From: Cricetomys ansorgei
Taxonomy: Eukaryota > Chordata > Mammalia > Rodentia > Nesomyidae
Length of the DNA stretch: 64,000 nucleotides
NCBI GenBank assembly: GCA_026225945.1
Contig: JAMJFZ010000770.1
Coordinates: 3,968,001-4,032,000, forward strand
Direction of reading: 5' to 3'
Under the pieces are notes generated by a model that made no database searches, was not told the DNA's origin, and worked only from the letters and a program-made list of their open reading frames with translations. The stretch's first letter is position 1. The number at the start of each line of letters is the position of its first letter. The translations under genes and the position numbers were made by a program. Shown here piece by piece: positions 22,588 to 34,142 of the stretch.

Positions 22588-22932
22588 TGTGCTGGTTAGT
22601 TTCTGTCACCTTGACACAAACTAAGGAATTACATCCATCAGATTGTCCTATGGGCATATATGTGGGGAATTTTCTTGATTAGCAATTGATGTGTCAGGGC
22701 CCAGCCCACTGAGGGTGGTGCCACCCATGGGCAGGTGGTCCTGAATGGTGTAGGAAAGCAGGCTGAGCAAGCCATGGAGAATATGGCCATGTTCCTTTGT
22801 GTCCTCTGCTTCAATTCCTGCCTCTGGGTTTCTGACTTGGCTACCTTCAATGTAACCAGGACTGTAACCTACAACTTAAATATACCCTTTCCTCTCCAAG
22901 TTGCTTTTGGTCAGCAACAGAAACCTAGAACA
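22588..22932 (+). repeat. MTD-like MaLR LTR, near full length
   Basis: Starts TGTGCTGGTTAGTTTCTGTC and ends GCAACAGAAACCTAGAACA. In between are the usual GGGCCCAGCCCACTGAGGG, GTGGTGCCACCCATGGGC, AGCAGGCTGAGCAAGCCA and TTGCTTTTGGTCAGC blocks. The AATAAA signal has decayed to AATATA. No clear 5-bp target duplication. Confidence 0.9.
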
Positions 22933-23744
22933 GAAGGGTTTGATCCACTAAGCCACTGAGTCACCCAGCATCCTGCCCTTTACCCCGTCATGCAGACGCC
23001 CGTGCCCAGACACCGTTTCCAGAATGCTCTGCCTGTCGATCCCAGCAGTCTTAATGAAGGCCACCATGTGTAATAGGACTGCTTAGCAGATTCGGGAATG
23101 AGCTCCCTTAGCATTTTTCCCAACAGCTGATAAGGGAATGCTAACATCAGAGTTTCTTTGCTTGCAAGGAAAAGAGATTCCAAGGAAGAGGCCAGTACAA
23201 TGCAAACCAAATCCTCACAGAATCTCAGGAGAGGCCAGGGCTCTGTAGGTCACCTCCAGGAGGGTGACAGAGGTGTGCTATTAGGATTAAGGTCTCCATC
23301 ACGTCATCAGACAACCTTGCTGTGCTCCTTTCTTTGCCATCTGGCTCTCTTGGATCACTCACAGCTGGTAATTTGCTGGGTCCCCAGCCCTATGTCAGCT
23401 TACCAAACTATCCCCACTCCAGACTCGGCCTCTTCCTCACACTTCTCTGGAGTCTAGACAGAAAAAAGACTGGCCCAGCTGTGCCTCAAATCATACAACC
23501 CACATCATATGGTGTGGGCAGCCTTTGCTTCAAATGCCCACCGTGAGTTGATCTGCTGAGTTGTGGGGAGACCAAGCTGCTGTCTACACATACACTGGGC
23601 ACATGTCCACATCCGTCAAAATGTATCCTTTTGCCAGAAAACTACCCTCAAGCTCCATAGTAAAGAGTTTGGAGTCTGGGCTGGAACACCGAGTGCATCT
23701 TCCCCTCCCATTGCCATGATCACAGCAAGATGGAACATTCATTT
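22933..23744. other. Unique non-coding sequence
   Basis: No gene or repeat recognised. Confidence 0.45.
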
Positions 23745-23935
23745 CTGTTCCTGTGAAATCAGGATCACAGAAAATCCCCTGCCTCCTAGGGCTGTCAAAG
23801 GTGAGATGAATTAATATGTATAGGGCACTGAATAGCATCCTCTGACATGCAGGAAGTCTTCAGAGAAAGTCAGCGATGAATTAACACGATCATTGTTTGC
23901 TGTGAAGACACAGCATGTACTCAACAGATGATTCA
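23745..23935 (-). repeat. MIR SINE, diverged
   Basis: TGTGAAATCAGGATCACAG, CCTAGGGCTGTCAAAGGTGA, GATGAATTAATATGTATAGG and GGCACTGAATAGCATCC follow the reverse complement of MIR. Confidence 0.6.
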
Positions 23936-24739
23936 GGCCCACTTAAGAAAGGAAGGTAACTCTTCACAAATGGTCTTCCTAAGGTGTCTGCAGGGCACCA
24001 GGGCCACCCTCCACCCAAGATGCCCTTCCATCCATTCAAGACACATACATTCTGTACCAGTGGGACCTCCACAGAACTTCTTCAGGAATCTGTGTGACTG
24101 AAGCTCCAAGAGAGTCAGCAAGTTGCCCAAAATACACATTCCTTTTAGGGTTAACTTCATCACCCTGAGTAACCCTGAGGGTCTATTGGTAAGTTCTTCT
24201 CCTTTGAAGGCAGGTATACTGCAGAGGCAGGGATCTCAGGAGCAAGGTGGCCAGGACTCTGAGAGAGAGAGAGAGACAGAGAGACAGAGAGCTAGAGAGA
24301 GAGAGGAGATGATGTAGACAAAACTAGAAGAGACATAGAAAGGAAAGGCCTTGCTCAGCATCAGCATCACATGCATGGGCAGAGGACACTGCTACATACT
24401 TGGTCAAACCTTTCCTGCTGGGATGTTCAAACAAACGTGACAGTCTCTATTTATCAAGCAGAGCACTGGCCCACAGCACCCCCAGGTACTCCTCCCAGCT
24501 CTGCCTCCCTGACCCCTGTGACCTTGACAATGGGCCCTGCCCCAACCACAGTAGTCACATATAGTAGTCCAGAAGACCTCAATGCTGTCTCTACCTAATC
24601 CACCGTTAGCTGCTTGCTCTGCTGGGTTCCTGGGGCAGACCCTAAGTGCCAGGACACCACATGCCTTCCATGCTAACCTGGAACCAGGGCATTTCACTCT
24701 CCAATTTACTGTATGCTTTAGAGTCATGGAAAAAAATAA
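23936..24739. other. Unique non-coding sequence with (GA)n
   Basis: A short GAGA/GACA repeat occupies 24260-24305. The rest is unrecognised. Confidence 0.5.
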
Positions 24740-24910
24740 AACTATTATTCTCAAAACCCCAATCAGTCCCTTAATGACTACTGCACTAATTAGTAGCAGC
24801 TGTTAATGAAGTGTGCAGGTACAAGCCTAGCCTCATCAATTAATCCATACATGCTCCTGGGCTGCAGTAATATTTAAAGGGGAAATCAATATCTGGCAAC
24901 CAGGCCTGGG
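24740..24910. promoter_or_regulatory. Candidate conserved non-coding element G
   Basis: Repeat-free AT-rich block with CTTAATGACTACTGC, CACTAATTAGTAGCAGCTG, GTTAATGAAGTG, CATCAATTAATCCATAC (TAATCC is Otx/Pitx-like) and CAGTAATATTTAAAGG. Palindromic CTAATTAG sits 4 bp from a CAGCTG E-box. Composition strongly suggests an enhancer; not tested. Confidence 0.5.
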
Positions 24911-25574
24911 GAGGTCAGTCCAGATGGGCGGGGGAGATGGGACATTTCAAGGTATTTACAGCTAAAATAGGCTATGCCTGAGTCCAGCTCTCCAAGTGAG
25001 CAGGAACAAGGACGGCCCCAGACAAGTATAAGGATACCACATACCTGCAGTGGGCAGGAGAAGCTGGCAGGCATGGAAAAGGGTATCCACTTCTCTCCCC
25101 AAATCCCAGTTGTCAGAGCACCGGACCAGGCCAGAGGTTACCCAGAGCCACCGTTGAACTCCCGCCCTATCCCAAACTTGATTTGTTCTTTCCAAGTTCG
25201 AGGGATGGGGTTGCTTGTACAGTAGCACTTTTGGCAGATGTGTGGGTCAAGGCTGCAAGTGAAACGTGGACCTGTAAATGGGTGAGAGAGAGTAACAACC
25301 ACTCCCCTAGCCTATGCCGGCTGTTATCCCGACACCCCTCGCTGCAGTCCGGCACTAGCCCGCTGAGGTAAGAGTGATCGTCCCTAGATTACAAGGAGCT
25401 CAAGGCAGTTCTGAGAAATGACATTTGCCTGTCATTGGCTAAACTGGCACTCCAAACCATTCAGTCCACAGCACATGCACTCAGCACATCCAGACTCCTG
25501 AGAAGCCATGAGCCCCAAGGCTCTGTGATTCCCAGTGTCACGCGGTGCTATGCCTCTATTCATCTCCTCCTGCC
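24911..25574. other. Unique non-coding sequence
   Basis: Nothing recognised. Confidence 0.45.
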
Positions 25575-25960
25575 TCTGTAACAAAGTGTCTCAGGTTTAG
25601 TGGCTGAACACACTGTTACTAGCTGTACAGATCAGGAGTCAGCCACACAGCTCTCTGACCTAAAATCAAGATACTGTTGGGCTGCCTTCCTTCCAGAAGC
25701 TCCAAGGAGAGTCTGTTGTACTGTGCTTCACGGGCAGCTTCTATAGACCACCTGCATTCTTTGGTTTCTGGCCCCTTTCCTCCATCTTCATGCCAGTGAC
25801 CACATCACTCAGACCTCTGCTTCCATTGCTACCTCTCCCACCCTGACTCTTCTTCTGCTTCTCTGTTTCAAAGTCACTTTTGTGACTACAGGGGACCCAC
25901 AGAGATAATCTAGGGTCATCTACCACCACAGGACCCTTTATCACAACTGCAAAGTCCTAT
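25575..25960 (-). repeat. MLT1-like MaLR LTR
   Basis: CTGTAACAAAGTGTCTCAGG, CTGAACACACTGTTAC, TAAAATCAAGATACTGTTGG and later GTGACTACAGGGGACCC match the reverse-oriented old mammalian MLT1 layout. Ends are approximate. Confidence 0.6.
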
Positions 25961-27064
25961 TCGCTATGGAAAGTGACATAGCACAAGCTCTAGAAATTAA
26001 GACATGACCATCATTGTGGGGGCACTTCTCTGCCTATTGTTATCCCCTTCACTTTCTATGTCTTTCCCGGAGTCACCTATCCCCCTTCCTACCACCAAGC
26101 CTGTGTGTCAGTCAACCATGAGAATGAAAGCCAAACGGGAAACCAGCAGTAGCAAAAGGCAGCCTTCCCCAGTTTTCTCCTTCTCTCACAGAAACACAAG
26201 CACTGAAGCTCAATACCCCTCTGTTGCGCTCCAGTGACCCTGTAAATGGCTGGGGCCCTGAGCCTGCCTGGCCCATGGCATGTCCCCAGTCCTAAGGCCA
26301 GAGTCCTGAACAAAACAGCTGCTCTGAAGAAGGTCACTTGATCTAGGACTCCTTCTTCCATAATAGGCAAGGCCACTGCCCCCACCAGAGGCTCATAGCA
26401 CAGGTCATAGTGCAGTCAAGACAGATGGACAAAATACAGCTGCTGGACATCTGGTAGTTACTGCTGAATTCAATAGCCATGTGTATGTGTACTTGGGTGC
26501 CTCTTCATCTTACCTGGTTGGAGAGAAGAACAGACTCAGACCTCTTACAGAAAGGCCCTATGTCAGATGTATGAGTTGCATGTTCCAGAGGACCTGGCAG
26601 AAATTTGAGGTGCCACAGCTGTTGGGGGAGGAACTGAGTGCTTTGAGTTGGGCTGAGTGGTCTGGAAGAAGCACAGTGAAATGCTGTAATTAGAATTTCA
26701 AATCCATAACCTTTCCCTGGTTGGACATTATTCCAGTATGCGCCATACATGTTCTAAGGATGTGCTGGCTGGCGTGCGAGAATGAGCTAGTATTGAGTCT
26801 AAAGGGCCAGTCCTCCACTCCCACTTGTTAGGAGGGCACTTGATGCCCAAAGAATAGGAAGCAGATGTCCCAGCTGAGCTCAGGCACCAGCTTCAAGCTG
26901 TACACCCTTCCAGCCACACCTGTGGACACATCCTAGTCACATACATTATGCCTCTCGGTGCACACATAACCAGATATGGGAATGTAAAGTTGTGGATTTC
27001 TTCAGTTGCTGTCCTCCCCCAGAGGTAGCTAAGCCACTGGCCATCAGCTCAGCTTCAGGGAAGA
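25961..27064. other. Unique non-coding sequence
   Basis: No gene or repeat recognised. Confidence 0.45.
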
Positions 27065-27185
27065 AAGTGCATGGTGGGTGCCTGCCAGATCTATACAGAT
27101 CTTTGGTCAGAGGCTGAGAGCCTCTGGAAACAGAACCCCAGAAGACTGTTGTCAGTAGAACATAAAGGCCGGGGGCAGGGGGATG

Positions 27186-27222
<37 letters not shown>

Positions 27223-27614
27223 CTGGTCCTTGGCACCCAGGGACAAGAGCCATTGGTTAAGAAAGAGATAATGGAGTAGCCCCTTTTGCATGTGGGGGGG
27301 GGCTCATTGTATAAGGATCAAAGTCCTGGAAAAGCACCATCTGCATAAGGTGTGGTGTCACAAGGGAAAGAGGAAGACACCTTATCAGAAAATGGTCTCA
27401 GCCCTAGGCCTTCCAGTTACAGTGTTCAGAAAAGCACCAATCAGGCACATTCCTTTGTCAGTGACCTGCTGTGAGGCAGGCAGCATTTAGAGTTTAGCTG
27501 GGTTTTGTTAGGACTGAGAAAAAGGGGAGCAGCTGAACACCTTTTGCTCTCAGGGTGAGAATTCCAGGATTCAAAGCATGCTTTGCCCCCCTCTTAGCTC
27601 TAGGAAGCCCCACA
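27065..27614 (-). repeat. ERV LTR related to the 53.4-kb solo LTR
   Basis: Its plus-strand right end (GGTGAGAATTCCAGGATTC, AAAGCATGCTTTGCC, TAGGAAGCCCCACA) aligns with the right end of the LTR at 53420-53974. Both read TGTGGGGCT at the minus-strand 5' end. The left border is estimated from the length of that relative. A G36 run lies inside it. Confidence 0.55.
27187..27222 (+). repeat. Poly(G) run of 36
   Basis: An uninterrupted run of G from 27187 to 27222. Such long poly(G) is uncommon in mammalian DNA and is a known trouble spot for sequencing, so the exact length may be unreliable. Confidence 0.9.
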
Positions 27615-28211
27615 TAAAGTTAAACTTCCTCTGGACTCTGGAGCTAGGCTGAACTGTGAAAGCTGGCCATGGATCACAGAGAAGGTGTGGATGTCAGACC
27701 GTTCATTTGTCAGCTAATGTGGGGACACTCTCATCATGCCGCCCAGGACAGGGTGATGGGATGCTCTCTGAGCATAATCAAACCAGAACTGTCATTTCAC
27801 AGAAATGGGGTCACAATTATGCTAATGGGAGGCATACAAATTTCTCACTTCTCTGAAGGGGAGCTTGAGAAAGAATTAATTCTCACAGTGGTGATGTGGA
27901 TTTGATTGCTAATGGTTGAGAAGAAATCAACCCAGCCGAGAGCAGAAGCCCTGACTTCCCTCTCCCCACCTCCTCAAAGCAGGCTCAGCCCTCCCTCTGC
28001 AGAAGAAAGCTACCAATAGTTTGCACATTACAACAGTTTCCAAGATGCAAGACGAGAAGGAGAGAAACCTCATCACTACAGGGAAGGAGTTGGCCCTCCA
28101 AAGACAGAGTACACCCACATGGTCAATGTCCAAGCGGGTCAAGGCAGCAAAGTGCCCAAGAGGTCTGGTAACACACTCTCCATACTTCCCTAGCATGCTT
28201 TTACACAGAAT
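27615..28211. other. Unique non-coding sequence
   Basis: Nothing recognised. Confidence 0.45.
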
Positions 28212-28522
28212 TAGAGCTGAGGTGATGACCCAGTGGGTGAATCACTTGCTATGCAGTTGGAGGACTTGAGTTGGCTCTCTAGAACATTTCCAAAAAGGTT
28301 GGGTGCTGCAGCGTGCATCTATAACCCTAGCACTCCCAGTGTGAGATGGAGGCAGAGACAGGAGAATGCCTGGAAGCTCACAGGCCAGCTAGCCTGGTGT
28401 ACACAGTAGCAAACAAGAGACCTTGTCTCAAGATAAAAGGATCAACATCTGAGGTGGCTCTCCTCTAACCTCCACACACATGCTATTCCATACACACACC
28501 CAGAGAGAGAGAGAGAGAGAGG
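28212..28522 (+). repeat. RSINE1/B4-group SINE with (GA)n tail
   Basis: AGCTGAGGTGATGACCCAGT with a tRNA-like head leads to CTATAACCCTAGCACTCCCA, GTGAGATGGAGGCAGAGACA, GGCCAGCTAGCCTGGTGTAC and GAGACCTTGTCTCAAG. It ends in CTCCACACACATGC and a (GA)n at 28502-28522. This is a tRNA-head plus B1-like composite in plus orientation. Confidence 0.75.
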
Positions 28523-29937
28523 TTTTGAAAATCAACATAGTCTCAAGTCCTGGAAGAGGTCAGATTTGAGGCAGGAAGAGACAATGGTCTGCATTGTCCA
28601 TCCCCACCAACACTCACGCTGGAGTTTAATGGCCAATGTAATGGTTATTGGCAAATGGCAGGAACTTTAAGAGATGTTTGGCTGTGAGAGTTCTACCCTC
28701 ATAAAGGAGCTAAAACAGTCACCACAAGAGAGGATTTGTTATCACAAGAGGAATTTACTGCAGAGTATCCAGCTTTTCCCTGCACACTCTCTTTGCTTTC
28801 TGCAATGAGCTGAAGCAGCGAAAAATCCTCACCAAATGCATCTGCTCAGTCTTGACTTCCCTGGCTTCCAACACAGTGAGCTCATAAGTTCAGCACGCCT
28901 CTTCCTGTATGAACTGCCCTGTCTCAAGTATTCCACAGGAAACCGACTGAGCCAGAAAGGGACTGTCCACACCCTTTGCTCCTTGCTACTTGAAGCCTTT
29001 TCCCTGTGAACCGCTCACTGCAGATGGGAAGGGGAATGACCCACCCTCTCATCTGCAGTAAAGAGGCTGGTGGAGACAAGCCTGAGAAACAGACCAGACC
29101 TGGCTAGCAGCCACAGGAATTGCATTAGTTTCCTGCAGCATTAGAGAATCAAGGCGGGACCTCTGTCTCCTACAGCGTATAAAGCAAGGCTGAAGAAAAA
29201 AATTCTGAAAACTCTTCCACCTCCCTGCAGAGACTGGGTGTGAGTTGTGTTCCATGCCTGCAGAGACCTCGGGCAGCTGAAAGAGGCTGGGAAGGGATTC
29301 ATCTTGCCAAGTCACAGATCTGTTTATTTCAAAAGCTAAGCCCCAGTGTCCACTGCCAAACTCATCAGCTCTCCCAGTCCTAAGAACTCCTTAATGTAGT
29401 CATCTCAACCCACTGAGTCCCCTAGTGTCCATCTCCATCCCATCCACACCCCACACTACCCACTGCAGACTCCAGGAGCCCCTCCCTCTCACTCCCCACT
29501 TCCTCTCATCCTCAATCCCTCTGTTCACTGGATCTTAGGACCTGCCTTCTTCTAGGCATGTGTTAACTGCAAGGGGTCCCCATGCTTCTGGCTCTCACAG
29601 AAGGTTGCAATGGGGGACCTAGCAGAGGTGCACAGCTGGCAGGAGCTTTGATGGAAAGTGTGGAATGACACCAAGCACAGCAGAAGCTCAGAGGGTGGGA
29701 AGGAGGGAGGGATCTTGCAAGCAGGAAGTGATGTCATCGGATGGATTACAAAGGGAGCCACAGACAAGGGGGACATGAGGTCAGATCCAAGGATGTTGTC
29801 ATAGGTAATGTCAGATAAAGAGAGGATGGTGAGGAGGTAGATCCTAGACACAGGTTGACGAGTACTCATGGGGAGTGACAGGAAGAGGAATCTGAGCACT
29901 TCCTGTGTGCAGCACCAGGAATGGAAATTCCTCTGTA
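28523..29937. other. Unique non-coding sequence
   Basis: No gene or repeat recognised; C-rich stretch near 29400-29520. Confidence 0.45.
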
Positions 29938-30040
29938 TTGTCTCATCAATCCTTTAGCTTTGTGTGTCAGACACTGTCATTATAACCATGTCACACATGT
30001 AGAAACTGAGGTTCTGATGAGTCTCTCTAGCTTACTCTAG
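29938..30040 (+). repeat. MIR SINE fragment
   Basis: TTGTCTCATCAATCCTTTAG, CATTATAACCATGTCACACA and GTAGAAACTGAGGTTCTGAT match the MIR centre and right half. Confidence 0.65.
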
Positions 30041-30431
30041 TGTCCTGGATTGCTTTTCTGTTAGTGTGATTGGTATCATGACCAGAAGCTACTCATAGAG
30101 GAAAAGGTTTATTTGGAATTTTCTTGTTCCCATCACAATCCATCAATGAGGGAAGTTGGGGCAGGAACTCAAGCGGAAACAGAAGCAAGAATCACGAAGG
30201 AAAGCTGTTTATTGGCTTGTTTTTCTCTAGCTTGCTTAGCTGCTTTTCTTATACAACCTAGGCACGCTCACCTAGAGCCCAGAGTGGACTGTGTCTCCTG
30301 TATCACCGAGCAGCTAAGTAAAGGCTCCATAGACATGCCCCCAGCCAGTCTGATGCAAACAATTCCCCAGTTGGGGTTTCCTCCTCTCAGGTAAATCCAG
30401 GTTGTGTCAAGTTGACAAGGCTAACATCACA
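30041..30431 (-). repeat. MTD-like MaLR LTR, near full length
   Basis: Begins TGTCCTGGATTGCTTTTCTG on the plus strand and ends GTGTCAAGTTGACAAGGC plus TAACATCACA, the reverse of the MT start. Flanks TCTAG (30036-30040) and CCTAG (30432-30436) match at 4 of 5, a probable decayed 5-bp target duplication. Confidence 0.85.
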
Positions 30432-30682
30432 CCTAGGGCAAAATTAGTTCTTCAAGGGATAGGACCAGGGTTTAAGGTTTCTGAAACCATGTGAGTGTGG
30501 TTTATGTCCTCTTGTCCTGAGAGATCAGAGGAGGAGATATTAATCCAGAAAGGCAGCAAGTTTGGTGATGGGCGTGTCTGAAGACTGGGAGCACATCAAG
30601 GCAGTGATGAGTAATGAAAGTCATGGAGCTCAGGTCCAAGGGTAAAACTCAGAGCTCAGAGGCAGTCGAAAGAAAAGAGGCC

Positions 30683-30685
<3 letters not shown>

Positions 30686-30724
<39 letters not shown>

Positions 30725-30896
30725 CACACATGTGTATGTGTGCATCCATGTCTGTGTGTGTCTGTGAGTGCACAAATGTATGCACACATATGTGTGTGCG
30801 CACGTATGCGTGCATCCATGCCTCTGTGTGTGTGCACCCATGTCTGTGTTTGTCTGTGTGTGCGTGTGTGCACATGTGTATGCATCTGTGTGTGTA
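30686..30896. repeat. (GT)n microsatellite with degenerate GT/CA extension
   Basis: A perfect (GT)n block at 30686-30720 is followed by mixed TGTG, CACA and CATG units to about 30896. It creates a 238-codon Cys/Val-rich artefact frame. Confidence 0.95.
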
Positions 30897-30959
30897 AATC
30901 AAGAAGAGAGGAAGCCAAGGACAGAATTCTAGAAAACAACCCCATGGAGAAAGGGGGCA

Positions 30960-31600
30960 GAGCATGGGCAGGTAGGAAAGGGTTAACAGCCATTCTGCAA
31001 AGCATTCTCTACCTTCGCCCAGGGATACTCCAGGCAAGACAGGAAAATGACCTGGTCCAATTTCCTCATAATCCTGCTAGTGACAGAGCCCCTGGCAAAC
31101 ACCTTAACGATGCTGGCAAGCACCGGGGTTCTTATCTGTGGAATGCTTTTAGCAACATGCGCCCTATCTGCCCAGGACTGCCTGCCATAAACAAACATGG
31201 GACCTCTGCATTTATGGGGTGGTGCCCTGGGAAAGGTTATCCAAACTATAAAACAAGCAGAAAATTAGGTAGAGATTTTTGTTACCAAAATAGCTCTCTC
31301 TGGAGAGGGTTGCCCTCATGTATCATGTAGAGACCCCTTGTGACATATCTGGGCTGGACCTCAACCTCGTGTGTATAGTGTCACGGAAAACTGCTGCGGC
31401 CCGCATGTCACACTCCATACACCTCTCTACTTGTACTGTGTAGCTGTTAGTAAGGCTTAATACCCATGCTGGGTCTGAGCTTGTTTATGGATCTGATTTG
31501 GCCATCAGACCCTTTGTGTTTTATCTCAAAGACACACACTTAATAAACTGCTGCATGCATGATTTTCAGCCCTGGTTGAGTCAGGCTACAGGAATGGCAA
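30960..31600 (+). repeat. Possible ERV LTR of unnamed family
   Basis: A TATA-like ACTATAAAACAAGC near 31246 and AATAAA at 31531 (CTTAATAAACTGCTGCATGC) are followed by a CAGCCCTGGTTGAGTCAGGC tail. The order resembles an LTR promoter to poly(A) segment, but I do not recognise the family and both borders are guesses. Confidence 0.35.
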
Positions 31601-32243
31601 CTTGACCTTGCCAAAGGACAAGCCTCTGGTCAGGAAAGATCTGCTGTGGCATCGACATGGTAGGTGTCAGGGCCCCATGAAACCCTGAATGCAAGAGAAG
31701 TACAAGGTCAACTCTGGAGAAGACCCTTGGTCACATGGTCACTTATAGAAAATGTCGCCATATAGAACATGATAATAGAGAGGAACAGAAAGCCAAAATA
31801 CAGGCCCATCCTGGAGAAAAATGACAGGGCCCTGGGTAGGGCAAGGTAGTAAGGATGAAGTGAAGCCAGTAGATGTAGATCTATTCTGTAATTGAATGTT
31901 CAGGACTTGGGAGCAGTAGGATAGAAGAGTTTGTGGTTGCCCACTTAGATATCTGGGTGGGTAATAGTCCTGGTCACAGGGAGGGGATAATTGAGCTTGG
32001 GGAGGATAAGAGGTCAGCTTTGGATGTTTCAGGCTCTTGAGAACATGCTCACTTGCAGTCATGTCTTGTGGGTGGTTGAATATCTGGTTCTGAAGCTCCA
32101 CAGAGAAATCACTGACTTGGGGATAGAAAGCACAGTCTAGTTGGTACCTGAGGCCTTGGGACACGTAAGATCAAAAAAGAAATGAGAATCAGAAAAATGA
32201 AAAGTCCAAAACTAAGAATCATCAGCAGTTATGGCAAGATTTC
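31601..32243. other. Unique non-coding sequence
   Basis: A 141-codon minus-strand frame at 31739-32164 has no recognisable features. No repeat called. Confidence 0.45.
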
Positions 32244-32390
32244 TCAAAACATGGCCCAAAGGTAAAGCAAGGGTGTCTCTAAAAGGCAGATTCCTGGCAC
32301 TGAATCAAAATTACAGAATCAGAGTCTGAGATTCTCATCTGCATGCTAATGAGCAGCCTGGATGATGTTTAAGCATCTTTGAGAAGCACT
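32244..32390 (+). repeat. MER5A-like hAT-Charlie element
   Basis: TTTCTCAAAACATGGCCC, AGATTCCTGGCACTGAATC, AGAATCAGAGTCTGAGATTC, CATGCTAATGAGCAGCCTGG and CTTTGAGAAGCACTG follow the MER5A consensus from end to end, including both decayed terminal inverted repeats. Confidence 0.8.
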
Positions 32391-33614
32391 GAGGTAAAGA
32401 ACACGAGTAAAGGGGGAATTTGCTCCAAGGAGACAGAGGAAGAGAAGAGAAATGAGGAAAAAAAAAATCGCACACAGCCTAGCACTCGCCATAAAAACAA
32501 GCAGCGAAGGTGTTAACGAAGGAGCTGTTGATTGTGTCTGTCGTTCCTGCAAACCAAAGCAAGCAAGGATGGAGAAATGTCACTTGAAGTTGGCAGCATG
32601 GCGGTCATGATGCTGATTTGGTGAGAGCAACCTGAGAAGGGGATGAGTATGAGGTGGAAGCCCCATTGAAATGGGCTGAAGGGCAGGTGGTCGGTGAAGG
32701 GGGAGGAAGACTGCAGCCCTTTTCCCAACCAGCATGACCATGAGTGGGGCGAGAAATGATAAAACAGAAGCAGGTTAGTGTAGGGAGCAAGAGGACGTGA
32801 GTGTGAAGATGTAAACGCATCTGATTACAATAGAGCTGAACACAGAACAGTCAGACTGGGATCTGGACAATGAAGCCCATAAAGCAGGAAAAAGTGATGG
32901 ATTAAGAAATAAATGGTGGCGTTAGTCTTGGTTTGGAAGAAGTCTGTAGGACAAGCACACTGACAGTGTCTTTACAGGTCAAGTTGTTGTAGCAAGGAGT
33001 TCATGTCCCCACTGAATGGTCACCGTTATCTCTCAAAGCAAGAAGAGGGATTCTCTCTTGGGCAAGATGGAAGTGACATCAGAGACTTGAAGACCATACC
33101 GCCAGGGAAGCGAGGCCATGCTAATGATGGCTGCTAGCTCAGGAGTGGGGTTATTCTGGCTCAAAAGTAGAAGCTGTTTTGAGCAGGTCACCAGACCCTA
33201 GTCAGAGAAGTGTTCTGATTTCTATAATCCTCAGGCTTATGCCCTTGTAAGTCACAAACAGTCTCTAAACCTGTAGACTACAGACCTTTGCTTCTCTGCT
33301 TCTCCTCAGAGGAGCAGGATGAGTGAAAACTTCTCCAGAAGTCTTGGGGGTAAAAGAACCAGAAGGGGAGTTGCTTTCTGGGGGTCCAGGAAGGGGAGCA
33401 TTGCTTCTTCACATCTGTCACACTGATGTGCCTAGAAACCCACCTCCCAGTAGCAGTAGCAGAAAGCCAAGAAACTTCAGTGTGCTGCTGTGAGCAAACT
33501 GAGAGAACAGCATAATGAAGGAAGGATTTATTCTAGATCACAGTTTCAGAGGACTAAGTCTGTGATGGGTTGGTTCCGTACTCTTGGATTGAACATCGTG
33601 GAGGCGAGATCATT
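32391..33614. other. Unique non-coding sequence
   Basis: No gene or repeat recognised. Confidence 0.45.
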
Positions 33615-33805
33615 CTGATAGCTAACTCGGTTGTGAACTTGACACGCCTGACAAGAGGGACCCTCAGCTGGAGAACTGCCTTCCTCAGATTGGCCTGTGG
33701 GTATGTCTGTGGATCATGTTCCTGATTGCTAATTAATATAGGAGGGTTTAGCCCACTGTGGGTGGTGCCATCCCTAGGCAAGTAGACTGTATAAGAAAGG
33801 TAGCT

Positions 33806-33892
33806 GCCAGGCAGTGGTAATGAGTTCCAGGACAGCCAGGGTTACAACAGAGAAACCCTGTCTCAAAAAAAAAAAAAAAAAAAAAAAAAAAG
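33806..33892 (+). repeat. Internally deleted B1 SINE
   Basis: GCCAGGCAGTGGTAATGAGT joins the B1 start directly to the right part (CCAGGACAGCCAGGGTTAC, GAGAAACCCTGTCTC). About 80 bp of the usual body is missing. It has a poly(A) tail of more than 20 residues, starts at the first copy of the 11-bp target duplication, and is probably the first of the three SINEs to land. Confidence 0.85.
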
Positions 33893-33954
33893 TAGGAAAA
33901 GAAGAGGAAAGGGAGGAGGGGGATGAAGAGGAGGAAGGAGAGGGGGAAGAAGAC

Positions 33955-34140
33955 AGAAAGGTAGTTGAGAGTCTGGAGAGATCACAGGTCCTGAGTTCAA
34001 TTCCCAGCCACCACATGGTAGCTCACAACCATCTATAGTGGGATCTGATGCCCTCTTCTGGCATGCAGGTGTACATGCAAACAGAACACTCAGACATAAA
34101 TAAAATCTGTAAAAAATAAAATAAAAAATAAAAAAGGGAA
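33955..34140 (+). repeat. B2 SINE, 5' damaged
   Basis: GAGATCACAGGTCCTGAGTT, CACCACATGGTAGCTCACAA, CATCTATAGTGGGATCTGAT and GCCCTCTTCTGGCATGCAGG follow B2, ending in AATAAA-rich repeats. The tRNA-like head is shortened. The GCCCTCTTCTGG segment corresponds to the part of B2 known to carry CTCF sites in rodents. Confidence 0.85.
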
Positions 34141-34142
34141 CG

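Noticed and set aside
26946..27291. Poly-Gly and poly-Pro frames
   Set aside because: Produced by the G36 run.
30614..31330. 238-codon plus-strand open frame
   Set aside because: Its first half is a translated GT/CA repeat (Cys, Val, His runs) and the rest crosses an LTR-like segment. No domain is seen.
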